A stretch of DNA of 64,000 nt, from positions 434,001 to 498,000 of the forward strand of contig NW_002476155.1 of assembly GCF_000189635.1 (NCBI RefSeq). The letters run 5' to 3'. A model generated the notes under the pieces. The model was not told where the DNA came from, did not search any database, and was given only the letters and a program-made list of their open reading frames with translations. The stretch comes from Tetrahymena thermophila SB210. Its lineage: Eukaryota; Ciliophora; Oligohymenophorea; Hymenostomatida; Tetrahymenidae. Positions 1 through 12,300 of this stretch are shown piece by piece. Both the position numbers and the translations under genes were made by a program. The stretch's first letter is position 1. Each line of letters opens with the position of its first letter.

Positions 1-1128
1 CATTAAGGTAGAAAGCCTCCAAAAATATAAATTCTTTCTTTACTAGTTAACAAAAACATTAATGTCGGTAATAATTTCCAAGATGTTTAATTTGTTATTT
101 TCCTCAAAAACTTCCTTCAGTGTATTTGATAGACTTGATTCAACTAAATTCTTGAATTTGCGTTTATTGAACATTCTCAAACGTGTAATTAAGTCTCCTA
201 ATTTTTCAACTAACTCTTCGAAACATTTGCTGAGCACATTCAAAGCTAAAGTAATATTAGGCTCTTTATCTTTTAAAGCTTCTAAAAACATATGTTGCAT
301 CCTACTAACATTACTCAAATGTAGTTCAATCATATTTTAAAGAGTCTTTTCTGACATTTTAGTTAAGCACAAGTCATTTAATTCACATCCTATTCTTCTA
401 ATAAATTCTACCATCTCACGCATGACATTAGATGGTTAAATAGGAGTATCTCCTATTGATGATTTTCTGGAAATATTGTAATTAGAGCCTTAGGCCATCA
501 TAAGTGCAGATTAATTAGTATTGTCTATATGTATAGACCTAGTAGTTGGTTCAAAGTAATCATAATGCTGCATTTGATCGTTAACTTTAGAATTATTCTA
601 TATGTAACTATTATTGCTCAGATTGCTCATATTTTGAAAATGATTCTTTTTTTCACTTTTTTTTCTAGGATAATTTTGGTTATCAAAATTATCATTATTT
701 AAATTACTCATTTCATTTTAAGAAATGTTTTTCAGCATTTATCTTTTTTTGTTGCTTCCATAAAATCCTCCCGAATTATTTGCAAGCTCATTGAATGACA
801 ATTCTTCATTGCAAAATTCATTTTCTTTACCAAAAAATGCTGTTCCATGATCTAAAGATTTATTTTTCTCCCTTCTTTTCTACACTTGTGAAGGAGATGT
901 GGAATTATCGTTAAAATATACTTACTACTGTGTCTACTTAGAAAAGTAATTTAAATTTTAATTATGTTTTCCTCCTGAATTAAGTAAGACACTATTATTA
1001 TTACTCTAGTTAGATATAGTTTTTGGAGTCTTAGGGAAACAAATGCTTTTGAGCCTTTCTATGTCTCCTAGCTATTCTTGCCTAAACTATATATACTATG
1101 GTTTACTTGCATTCTTAGATGCACTCAT
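1..1128 (-). CDS. Asn/Ser-rich hypothetical protein, 3' end cut by window edge
   Basis: An open frame of 376 codons under code 6 begins at the ATG at 1126-1128 (MSASKNASKPQYIYQ...) and runs off the window start without a TGA. The first two thirds is low-complexity and rich in Asn, Ser, Gln and Lys, as expected of a disordered region. The last third (about residues 230-370) turns helical and amphipathic (MIELHLSNVSRMQHMFLEAL; later VEKLGDLITRLRMFNKRKFK), probably a helical bundle or coiled coil. No family was recognised. The 291-base standard-code frame at 43-333 is its C-terminal part in the same frame. The next gene on this strand lies about 0.9 kb upstream. Confidence 0.8.
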
Positions 1129-2018
1129 TGCTATTTGTAAGATTTGAAATTGTTTTATGTTATGTCTTTATGTAATATTAATGAATAATAAAATAATGTA
1201 TGAATATAAAGACTAGAAATTTTCTTTTCAAAATTTATTTTATTCAAAAAAAATTAAATTAATTCGTCAATTCAAAAAATGTGATGATAACAATCAAATT
1301 AAAGATATTATTATTTGATTTTTAAATTTTGTTCATTTCAATTTTAATTAATTATAACAACCAATTAAAATTTGAATATTCAAGACATTTTATTATTGAT
1401 TTATACTAAAACTGCCTGCAATTTTATTAAAAAGTATCTACATTATATAATAAGCAATACTTTAGTTTTGTTTGTATTAACCCATTTCAAATACTTCAAA
1501 ATTTGACATCAATAAATGATAATTATAAAAATGAAATTTTTATTAAATATAACCAAAAAGCGATTAAATTTTTTAATTATTTACCAACCTGAATTATTTT
1601 TTATAAATATATATTTTCTGTTTATAAAATGTTAAAAAAAGATTTAAAATATTAAATAAAATTCTTATTTAAATATTCGTTAATTGAAACCAAAATAAAT
1701 ATTAATTATTAAATTTTATAAATAGTATCAAAATAAATTTAATTTAAAATTTTAAAAATATTTGTAAGAATTTAAATTATTCTACTGAGAAATAAATTTT
1801 ATTTCAAAAAAATAATAAATAAAAAATCTTTACAAATTAAAATTAAACTTTCACAAATAACTGAAGTATGAATTTATGAATTTTTTTTTTTTGTAGAGCA
1901 AATTCTTTTTTTAAACTAGAGAAAAACAAAATATTTTGTAAATAAAATAATTAATATAAATATAAATTAATTCACTTTTATATATAAAATGACAGTAAGA
2001 TTAAGTAATTATTAGTAA
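1129..2018. other. AT-rich spacer, nothing recognised
   Basis: Very AT-rich DNA with homopolymer A and T runs between two minus-strand genes. It would hold the 5' flank of the gene ending at 1128 and the 3' flank of the peptidase gene. No coding frame, RNA gene or clear repeat was seen. Confidence 0.6.
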
Positions 2019-3350
2019 TCAAAGATTTGCCCTCAATAATAAATTATTAAGTGATTCGATATAAGAATTTTAGTATGTTTTTGGATTCATAATTTTATTT
2101 TATTGTTGTATCATATTGAATGCCTTTTTCATGTGAAGGAATTTTTCTTAGTTAACAGGAGTAAGAAATTTAAGGATATGAGGTGTTTTTAAAAAGCTGT
2201 ATATTGTGTGATAAAAGTCTTTTGAGTAATGATTACAATTTGCTACCTATTTTTCTAGATTTTTTTAATTTAATACATCTTCGACTGAAATGTGCTTTCT
2301 AAATGCTTTTTCAAAAACTTAGAACAAGTTGTTGCTTTGATAGTCATGCAATGTCATGTTTCCTAATAAACACTAACAGAGAGTTTCTAAAGATTCTTAA
2401 ATATCATGGACACATGTTGTTTATACTTACTTATCAAATTCACTCCAAGGTTTCTGACCAAGCTTTTTTCTTTTTTCCTAAGCTTCTATACACCATGATT
2501 CAATTTATTCATCATCCCAAAGCAGATAATCTCTATTTCTACTATCAAAAAACCAAAATTCAATATTTTCATTATATTTATGAGCAATAAAAGATCCCCA
2601 GTGATTAGTAATTCCAAGCATCATTACAAATACAAGGTGTTAGTTTTTTTTATTAAACTTGATAAATTAATCAATCATTTGTTATAGTTCCTTTTATTAA
2701 TAGTCTCCTAAGACAATACGGCCAAACTAGTATTCCCATGAGTAGTACATAACTTAAAAATTATTTTAATTACAAAGAGCTTAATTAAATCTTGGATGTT
2801 ATTTTAGGCAAATATTCAAATAGGAACGCTCAAAGTCTCCATAGTGAACATCTTTTTATCTCCATGGCCATTTATCATTCTTAGCTTCATATTTGAGCTT
2901 ATATTGCCATATAAATTAGGAAATTTCATTCTTAAATTTCCAAAATTCGCCACTAGAGAGTATTCTTAATTCTCTGTTTAAGTTTTGCTCTTTTAAAGCT
3001 TCCATAACCTCAAGTATGTTAAATGAAGCATGGTAGCCACAGACGTTTGCTACAAACTATTAATGTACTTTAGCATGATTAAGATAATATTTCTACTATG
3101 ATAAGTAATGAGTAAATGGAATTTAGCGTATGACCTCAATAGAATTTCTGTCGAATATATCTTTAATCATTACAATTTAATTTTTATCATGCTATTCTTC
3201 AATCTCCATTTTAATTTAGTTTTTGACTTCATATTTTTTTGAGCTAAAAGATTTAAACACATCATCAAACATTTCATTAAGACAGCTATTGATGATTAAG
3301 TCTCTTTCGTTATTATCATCAATTTCTATTTAAATAGTATATTTAACCAT
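2019..3350 (-). CDS. Predicted papain-fold cysteine peptidase-like protein
   Basis: A single-exon frame of 443 residues from ATG 3348-3350 to TGA 2019-2021, with many in-frame TAA/TAG glutamines. Three blocks are spaced as in papain-fold peptidases: Gln-Phe-Val-Ala-Asn-Val-Cys-Gly-Tyr-His-Ala (Cys104, with Gln98 a possible oxyanion residue), Gly-Ile-Thr-Asn-His-Trp-Gly-Ser (His250), and Phe-Trp-Phe-Phe-Asp-Ser-Arg-Asn (Asp269). The order Cys, His, Asp and the Asn-His-Trp context are typical of clan CA. No signal peptide or membrane segment is present, so a cytosolic or nuclear enzyme is inferred, possibly a deubiquitinase-like one. The subfamily was not recognised, so the peptidase call rests on motif spacing only. 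The standard-code ORF on the plus strand at 2303-2590 is a shadow. Confidence 0.75.
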
Positions 3351-4758
3351 TTTACTATCTTCTCTTCTAATTTTATCTAAATAAATGATTTATGAAATTC
3401 TTTTTCAAATTAAAATATTCTAATAGAAATGTCAATCTATTTATTTGATGAATCTAATTATTGAGTTAGTTGTTTTAGATTATTTTTATATTCAGTTAAT
3501 TATTATTTTTTTTTTTTGTTTGATTAAATCTTGATGTAGACAATAATTTTGATTCCTAGCCAAGCTTGTACAATCAAAATATAATCTATTTTTAATTTCA
3601 AAAGATTAGATCTAATAAAGTCTGATTCAGCGAGGACTTTTCGATCTACTTGTAATCATCAATGTTAAATATTAATATTTATTATGCTTTGTTGATAGAC
3701 AAATATCCTTTATTATAAATTAAAAATAAAATATTTGATAACAGTTAATTTATTATAAAATATTGATTAATTTTATATTAAAATACATTTGTTATATAAA
3801 TATTTAATTTTGATCTTTATTTTTAGTATAATTTTATTTCATCCATTGATAAATATTCTAAGTATTACATTAATAAAATAATTTGAGCAGAGCTTAATAA
3901 TATAATAATAATTTTTATAACATAAAATTCTAAACTTACTTCATGAATAAAATGATTTAATCCCTAAAAAAAATGTTTGATTTATTTTTAAAAGATTTTA
4001 AAAATTATTTATGAAATGGAAATTATTCAGTGTTTTTTATCTTGAAAACTTGAAAATAAAATTTTTGGATAAGTAGAAGTAATTAAATATTACTGTAATT
4101 TGAATTATTTTAAATACAAGATTAAATTGCTCTTTGTATGTAATTTAAATTTGTCTATATTTTTAGCTCCTACTGATCCCCCTCCAATTAGCACAATAAA
4201 CTTATAAAATTTAAATTTTTTAATTTATGAGGTGGGGCTCTAGAAGTAAAGTGATAGTGAATCATAATTATGACATCTTGTTAAAATTTAAAGTAAGTTT
4301 TCAGTTAAGCAAGTAAGGCTCATTTTAAGCAGTCTTAACATTTAACAATTTTAAAAGATGAAATTTATGAAGTCATAAAATATGGATGAGTAAATTATTG
4401 TTGAAAAAGGAAATGTGTATTAGACAATATGAGAATAAATATTATGGTACATTATAAAATATGTCATATTAGCTAATTAATTATTTGATATATTTAAATA
4501 GATATAAATATTAAAATATTTCATTGTTGGTAAATTTTATTTTATTTTATTTTCTTTCTATATTTTGTTTGTTTTCTTAATTTGTATAAATTTTATTAAT
4601 ATTTCTTTGATTTAAATAAGCTGTTTTAAACTAATTATTCATTTTATTTGTTTTTTTATCGTCTACTTTAAGTAATAAACTAATTTCTAAATACTTTTTT
4701 GCATGTTGCTATGGTTATTGATTTTTTAAATTTTTGATGCAGAGATTTAATACATTTT
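3351..4758. other. AT-rich spacer with two short G/C-rich patches
   Basis: No coding frame was supported. The notable feature is a C-rich patch near 4175-4187 and a G-rich patch near 4227-4236. They can pair partly (four C-G pairs, then a mismatch) across an AT-rich loop that is itself partly palindromic. Confidence 0.5.
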
Positions 4759-6192
4759 TCAAGAGTTAGCCAAATCAATAGTAGTATTGTAATAGCTTTT
4801 GCTTTCGTAAGTATTTTTTTGCTTTTTCTTCTCGTTTTTAGGATTTGAAAAAGATTTTTCTCTAGCATTTTGGTTTTCATTGAATCCATATTCATTTTGG
4901 TTTTATGGAGTTAGTATCTTATTATAAACTTAGTACTCACTTTCATCTTCATCTTCTTCCTCTCCTTCATATATTTTATCATTTTACTAAAGGGATAGGT
5001 ATTATTTAGCTGGTTGATGTGCCATGCTGCTAGAGTTGTTTCTATCTGATTTAGTAGTATGACTTTTTTAATTTTAAGCATCACTATCAGTGTTTTAAAG
5101 TACATCCATAGATTTGAGAGCTTTCTTTTTTTTATTGGGAATCGAATTTTCGATGTCACTTATCACTGAGTCTGTATATTAAGAACAATTTTCAAAGAAA
5201 TCAACTTATTATTTCTAATCATTTCTTTCTTCACTCGTCTAATCTTTGTCTGAAAAAAATGCATCTTTAATTTATAAATTAAATTTATGAGATCGGTTTT
5301 CATTTTATTTCTTAAAAAAAAGCAATTCAATTACTTTATTTAGATAATGAAGTTTGAACAGGAGTTGTAGATTTTTGCTCTTCTTATAAAGATACTTGGA
5401 AGTTTTCGTAGGTAAATTTCTTACATAATTTATAGGCTCTTTTCATTTTAACGAGAAGAAAAATGCTTATAAAAAGACTGAAGGTTTGAATCATAGTAAA
5501 TACAAATCCAAGGATAATATCACTTAATTCTATTTATGCCTTGGAATAATTAGGATCATCTATAATAAGAATTAATTAAATTTTTATTAATAAATCTATA
5601 ATAATTGAATTTTACTTTTAGAGTATCTAACTATAACGTTAAGGATTAATGCATCGTATATAAGGCCTATTGTAGCTGATCTTTATTCATATTAATAAAA
5701 GATTTATTAAAGGATATTTTAATACAAGCAAAAATAATTTAGTTTAATTAGCATTAAAAATGTATTATGAATCAATTAAATTTAGCTAGATGCATAAAAA
5801 GATTAATATATTACGCCACGCTGTGCACTAAGAATAGTTTTACTTTTCTGAAGTATGTTAAATATATGAGAATTAAAGCTAACAACAGTCCAAAAGCGCT
5901 CTATTATTTTTTTAAAAAAGCAATATTATTAATTATTCTGCTTAAAACAAACAGTGAGCACAAAAATCATTTCATAACAAAATATTCATAAAGTTATAAA
6001 CAGTACCTGTGTTATTCCTAATACTAGCCTTAACTAAAACTAAGATTTAATAACTAGATTCAGTATGAAGATTGCAATAGAGCTGCATAATATAATTGCA
6101 GCTATTGAATAATTTAATTTACAGCATTTATTTAATTTTTTTTTTCCAGTTTCTGATATCTCTAACAGAGGCATGGATTTATCTTGATCCAT
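4759..6192 (-). CDS. Four-span membrane protein with acidic C-terminal tail, five exons
   Basis: Exon model on the minus strand: 6192-6002, 5940-5815, 5680-5616, 5559-5335, 5264-4759. The summed length is 1,113 nt, which gives 370 residues and closes exactly in frame at TGA 4759-4761. The start is MDQDKSMPLLEISETGKKK. Four hydrophobic helices follow: SIAAIILCSSIAIFILNLVI, AFGLLLALILIYLTYF, SATIGLIYDALILNVIV, and IILGFVFTMIQTFSLFISIF. The remaining about 170 residues form a polar, acidic low-complexity tail (GEEEDEDESEY). Each intron is AT-rich, starts GT and ends AG. The topology resembles tetraspan proteins, but the Cys-Cys-Gly signature of true tetraspanins was not seen, so no function is assigned. 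Standard-code ORFs at 4680-4895 and 4911-5159 are shadows. Confidence 0.72.
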
Positions 6193-7049
6193 ATTTAAGA
6201 AATTGAATAGCTAATAGTAAATTCAGTTAAATTTTCGAAACTCTAAGATAAAATGACAATTTTTTAAGTGAATTTGAAATATCAAAGGATTCAGATTCCT
6301 TTATTTGGTTATGCTTATCTAAATGAGCTTTTTAGAGAGATATTTGATTTATTAAGTAATAAAGATTAATAATTACCAGATTTTCTTTTATTACTAAAAC
6401 TTTGCTTTTTAAATTCCTATAGTATTAGAATGTAAAAAAAAGTTAAGCGTAAGTTAAGTTAATCATGAATAAATACCTAAATTAATATGTTATTGAATAC
6501 TTTTAATAATATTTTCAACAATACAAAAATATTACTCTGTCTCTCTGCCTGTCTCACTAACTTACATCCTGTTTTAGTATCTCAATTTTATAGCTAATTC
6601 TATTTCCAAAAAGATTTGGAAAAAGATTGATTTAGGCTAATAAATTAATAAATAATTTAATTAATAAGCCCTAAATACAAATATAATTTGGACAAAATTT
6701 CTAATTAGAATAATCTTACTTACAAGTTTTAATTTAGACAAGTTTACATGACACAAATATTTTTCTTAATTTTTGCGAAATTAATTAAATTAAAAGAAGA
6801 TTATTCATTCTTACACAATTTTAAATAAAAAAATGTAAATAAAATTGATGAAAATCATTTTTTGATTTCTAGACCGTCAATTAAAACTTATCTCGTCCCC
6901 CTCAAAAAATATGAAAAATAAAAATTTATCTTTAAATCTGCTTAATGCATTTACTCACTCAACTGATAATTTTATCCAGTGTTTATAACTATTTTACATG
7001 TAAAATTTACAAATAATATGAATTTAAATATATTAACTTGTTATGTGTT
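6193..7049. other. AT-rich spacer, nothing recognised
   Basis: Spacer between two minus-strand genes. It contains a pyrimidine-rich stretch near 6536-6560 and AT-rich runs. No supported gene. Confidence 0.5.
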
Positions 7050-8675
7050 TCAAACTTAAATGAATTATTTGCAAACTGGACAATTTTTTTCGTTTTTTAA
7101 CCACTGGTTGATGCAATCAGGATGGTAAAAGTGTTTGCAAGGATTTAGCTCTTTCACCTTTTCATTATTTTCAAAATCACATTAACATATAGAACATAGG
7201 GCACTCTAATCTTTCATTCTCAACTTATCATATCTGATTTCTTTTATTTTATTAATATCTTCTGGTTTCATACCTCTACTCACATATCCTATCTAATCCT
7301 GCAGGTTGATAATTTCCTTTTATCAAAAATAATTAATTTAACAAAATTTTCAAAATTATAAATGAAAATATATCTGTTTATCTGATAATAATTTTCATCA
7401 TATTTGATGATAATTTAGAATTAATTAAGACTTACTTCATATGTCATATTATCTACATTTGGGGCTTAATTTTAATTATTATTTTCTTGCTCAATTTACT
7501 CTAATGCCAGCATATAGGCATATTACCTCTAAATCTCCATTTCTTCTCTCTATCTTTATCTCCTTTATTACTTTTATTACTCCTATAGCTCTGGTTATAT
7601 TTATTTATTAATTGATTAATATAATTAATAAATTAAATGCTTAATTAAATAAATACTTCTTTGCTAATCTTTGTTTTCATAATCTTACAATTTCTATTCT
7701 AAATCTTTTACTTTTTCTTACAATTTAATATTTTCTTAGTAGAGATTAACATCCTTCTCACGATATTTCTACAATTCCTAAAAATAATCATAAAAAGACA
7801 AATAAACTCAAATATTATTTTTATATAAATATCTATTAACTAATTACTCTTTTTAGGTTGAAGTTTTCTTGCTAAAGGTCGTTTATAAGCTATTACTACC
7901 TTTTTGGAGAGTAATTATTTTAATTTTAAGTTTCGAACTAAAACATGTTTTGAATATTTTAGGCTGAAGTTTATTTGTTTATTAACTACTACTAATTTAA
8001 ATTCAGAGGTAATTATCCTTCTGTTGGTTTATTTAAAAATGTTTTTGTAAGAAGCTCATTCTTTTATATTAAGAAATTGTTGTTGTTGTTGCTGTTTGAA
8101 ATGGGATTGTTATTGTTAGTTGTTGACAAAGGAGTGAATTATTTCTCTGAAAAGTGGTTATAATTTGTAAACTTTTAATTGATATTTGTAGGATTATTAG
8201 GCATCTGAGTTTGTGGAATGTTGTTAAACTAAAAGTGATTATTTTTTGAAATGACTTCACTAGTGATATTTTGAGGATTAACTGGCTTAGAAGATATACC
8301 TGAAGCTAAAAAAGATTGCGGTTATTACTTATTATTAAGTTGCTAGCTACTTAAAATATAATTATTCCTTTAGTCATCACTTTGAACAGGAAAGCCTATG
8401 TAAATTTAGAAAAGTTATTGTTAATAAGTATTTAATAATATAAAATGGAGAAAGATCTATTTTGTCGCAGATGTAAGAAAATTTTACTTGTTCCGTTATT
8501 ATTGGGTAAATTACTTCTACGATTAAGTGGAAGTAAATTTGTATTCGTTTTACGAACTTAGAAAGTCTGATCTTAGTTTGATTTTTTTGAGTATAAGTAA
8601 AATTAATAAAAATCTAATTGAATTAAAATTTTATTATTGCTTACTGGTTTAGTTCTTTTTGAAATATCCCTCCAT
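7050..8675 (-). CDS. RING-H2 E3 ubiquitin ligase, four exons
   Basis: Exon model on the minus strand: 8675-8645, 8395-7848, 7777-7436, 7316-7050. The total is 1,188 nt, or 395 residues, ending at TGA 7050-7052. The first exon is only 31 nt (MEGYFKKNQT) followed by a GTAAGC donor, so the start rests on this small exon. The N-terminal half is Asn/Gln/Ser-rich. A coiled coil follows (ELQKYREKDVNLYQENIKLQ and beyond). The RING-H2 domain sits at about residues 348-389: Cys-x2-Cys, then Cys-Lys-His-Phe-Tyr-His-Pro-Asp-Cys, a Trp, and a final Cys-Pro-Val-Cys. These residues bind two zinc ions and recruit an E2 enzyme. No membrane span is present, so a soluble ligase is inferred, perhaps oligomerised through the coiled coil. 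Substrates are unknown. Confidence 0.85.
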
Positions 8676-9356
8676 TTTTTTATATTTGTCTTCTTTTTTT
8701 GTTCGAGTATTTATTTAATATTTTTTATGAAAATAAAGCTGATCTATTATCTTTCAAATTTTTCTTTAATTTTTAGATTTTGTTGATTTCCAACGCATTT
8801 AATGAATATAATTAATTAGTTAATTATTTTAAGGATCAAATATGCAATCAAGCAAGCAAACAAGCAAATTAAAAATACTAATAGCAATGCTTGCTTTGCT
8901 GATTCGATTGTTAATAAATAATATATATTTACATATTAAATAGTATTTTTTTAAATTAAGAGCAGTGAAGTAAAATTTCAAAATAATATTTTGTTTGAAT
9001 AATTAATTCTATTTTTACAAACTAAAGCTTTGAATGATTTTTTAAAAAAAAATAAAAATTACTTCCATTAAATATTTCTTGATTTCTACTTTCAAAAATT
9101 CAATTGCTTTATATTTATTTTCCCTTCCATTTAAATTAAACATTTCAGTAAAATATTATTTATCAATCTAAATTGAAAATAATTGTGATAAAATTATGAA
9201 ATATCATTTCAATTTATAAGTTAATGAAGTTATACTCAAATAAACCCACAAAACAGAATTATATATTTTCAAAACAAGAAATTTATTTTTTAAATATTTT
9301 TGAAATAAATTAATTTAAAACACTATTTTAACTAGATCATGGAAATTACTTAGCAA
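8676..9356. other. Spacer containing an imperfect inverted repeat
   Basis: AT-rich spacer. Its only clear structure is the hairpin at 8844-8910, listed separately. Confidence 0.5.
8844..8910. repeat. Imperfect inverted repeat (hairpin)
   Basis: The arm at 8844-8866 (CAAGCAAGCAAACAAGC core) is nearly complementary to the arm at 8888-8910 (TGCTTGCTTTGCTG core), with a one-base bulge and a few mismatches over about 22 bp. The loop is about 21 bases and AT-rich. It is much less AT-biased than its surroundings. It could be a small structured RNA, a terminator or a relic of a mobile element. Confidence 0.5.
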
Positions 9357-12300
9357 TCAATCTGATTTTTTAATTTGACATTATTTTTATTCTTAGTTTT
9401 AAATTGTTTAAACATATTAAGTATTATATTTCACAAAAATGCTATCATTTTCATCATCATATTCAGAAGGAATACATTACTGGCTTTAATTCTTATTAAT
9501 GTTATTTTTAGATGTTGTTTCAACAGTATTTTTATCAAAATTGCTAGTTTATTTATTTATTATCAAAAATAATATTAAAAAAAATTAATAAATATTAAAG
9601 ATTAATTTTGTTTATTATAAAAATAAAATATTTATTTACCTTTCATTTGTAGTCTGTTAAACAGAAGATGTTATTTCAAAGTTGCTTATTTTACTTAATT
9701 TAATCATTTTATCTTGATTTTTATTTTACTTTTATTAAAGAGGCCTACATTTTTTATATATAGATATTTATAATTTATAAAACTTATTCTAATATTTACC
9801 CATTTTAACTGAGACTATTCCTTAAAACTATACTTTTCTTTAAAGATAATGACTGTATTCCACCAACTTATGAATTATTGCTAGATTTTTGAATTCTCTT
9901 TAAAATAGGATTGCTGCTTTTGTTATTACCATCATCAATAATAATGCTATCTTGAATTAACAAAGACTTCTTTTTCAAATTAGTATTTTTATCTATTGAT
10001 GATACCATCTTTTTAAAATTTATTTAACTAAAATTTTTTTATTTTAATCTATAAATTACTTCAAGAGTGGTACTATTTTAGATCATTTCAGGGAAAATAG
10101 ACTATTAATATAATATATCTTTTGTAATCTAAGGCTGATGAGATTCTGTGGTGTTTAAATTATTTTAAGCATATAATTGTGAAATCTATTAGGAACTTCT
10201 CATATCCTTTAATTTGTATTTCTAAATGGGTGTAGATTCACCTAAATTAAAAGGTGCAAACATACAGGCATTTTTATTTTTTTTTCTTCTTTTTAAAAAG
10301 TCACCAACTACCCATCTATTTTTAACAAAGGTTATCAAAATAAAGAAATAAATAAATAAACAAATAAATAAAGAAATAATAAAAACAAATATTTACGCTA
10401 GATTTCTCCATAAAATTCTGGTTTGAGATTGATTAGACTTAAAATACTTTTGAAAACAAGAGTATACTTTAGGAAGCTTCTTTTAAAGGCAAGAATTAAG
10501 AAGAGATTTTAACTTTACAAAACTTTTATTTTTCTTAATGACTTTGTAAACAAGTATGCTGATAAATAGATAATTTATAGAGCAGATTAAATAAGCAAAA
10601 AAGTTTTAGTATTTATCATTTTATGACTCTAAAACAGCAAGAAAATAGAGTAAAAGCTATACTAATGTGCTATATTTCTCAAGGTTATTTAAAGAAGTTT
10701 TCCTAAAGGGCTGCATTTTATTTAAAAGTATGAAATAAAATAACAGTACCAACGTACTCATTATCCCTTTTATCTAATTATTTTATGAAAACATGTTTAT
10801 GCAAATTGTTACAAGAATTCTTTTGAGAATCTTTAAAATTTCCCAAAAATAATTTTATGGAGTATATTCTAAATAAAGCAGACCATATCTTAGGATATTC
10901 AAAAAGTTATTTAGCTTCTTTCTAATAGATATCAATAAGTAAAGTTTGAAGATTAAGGAAAATAATTAAATCAAAAGAAGAGGTAAAATCAAAGAAACAA
11001 ACAAATCTAAATGATCTTTTCCCCAACATTCCATTGAAATGTAGAGCTTTACAAATGATTTATTACCTATCTACCTGCAACTTATGCTTGATATTAGGAT
11101 TTACATGATACTATATTAAGTAAACAAGGAAAATAAAATGAGTGCATTTGTCCAAGTATAAAACTTAGATTAAACTAACTTGAAACAGACTAAGATTTTG
11201 TAGACTATAGCAAATATGCAAATGTAAAATATTGCATTTAAGTGTATCCATATTATCCTTGCATAATTTAATGATAAAAATTCAAAATTATTGATCAGAA
11301 AGCAATCTAAAGAAAATGAAGTTTGGCTAAATGAATCACCCAAAAAATCAACAAATAAGTTAAAATCAGCATATCTAACTGAGACTTGCTTGAGACCTGA
11401 TATAATTTAAAAATAATCGTTTGCTATTTTGATGTAAGCAGCAGTCAAGCTAATGAACGAACTTCTGCCTAAGCTGATCATTTTAATTATTCTCATAACT
11501 TCTACTTGTATAGTTGCCTTGGCCCTATCTATTGTTTGCTTTACCGACCACAATAGATAAAAGCTCATAAAAATAATTATGCCAGCAATTAATATATGCT
11601 ATTTTATTTCATTTTTACAAGGCATACAATCAAAGTTATACATATTTAGCTTAGAATATCTATTCACATTTTAAAAAATGTTTATTTATTTTAAAATGAT
11701 TTATTTTTAATTACTTTTAATTGAATATTTTTCCTTCTATGTCACAGTCTTCGCATAGAGGACCTGAATATTAAAAACATGTTTTTTTTAATAAATTTAT
11801 TAAAAATGGATATTACCTAAATGACCCTCTTTGCAAGTATCATTACCTGCACAATTACTTGGATTATTTACACATTCCAAGATTTAATCAGTCTCGTTAT
11901 TAAGTCTCCAAAAACCAGGATTTAGGTATATTTAACTAAAAGAACAATAGCTTGCTTAGGGAGGACATAACATGCATTTTTAATTGTTCTTCTCTCGACT
12001 TAGAGGGTCAATCAAAGAATATAGACCTATTTTTTTAATTAAAATTAAGTTAGTTGTTTACATTTTTTAATGAATGACTTAAATTTATATGAAAATTATG
12101 TATTTTCAATTTAAAAAGAAAATGTTTGATTAAAAATTAATTTAATTATTTTGTACCATCAGAGCACTATCTGCATGTAAAATATTCTTTAAAAGTATCT
12201 TAGCTATAAACTTCTCCTTGTAAACAGTCTCTGAAATATATATTTAGTTTTAAATTGTTTTAAAGCATATTGGTTTCTTTTTCGTTTGATTAATTAAAAG

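Noticed and set aside
5480..5500. GGTTTGAATC-like T-arm suggesting a tRNA
   Set aside because: No matching acceptor, D or anticodon arms; the sequence lies within exon 4 of the four-span membrane protein.
5767..5991. Plus-strand frame of 74 codons
   Set aside because: It overlaps exon 2 and an intron of the four-span membrane protein on the other strand and has no coding character.
9375..9572. Plus-strand frame of 65 codons with hydrophobic residues
   Set aside because: It is antisense to the last exon of the giant gene, whose own frame and splice phases are consistent.
11025..11035. CCCCAAC resembling a telomere repeat
   Set aside because: A single copy inside the coding sequence of the giant gene; no tandem repetition.
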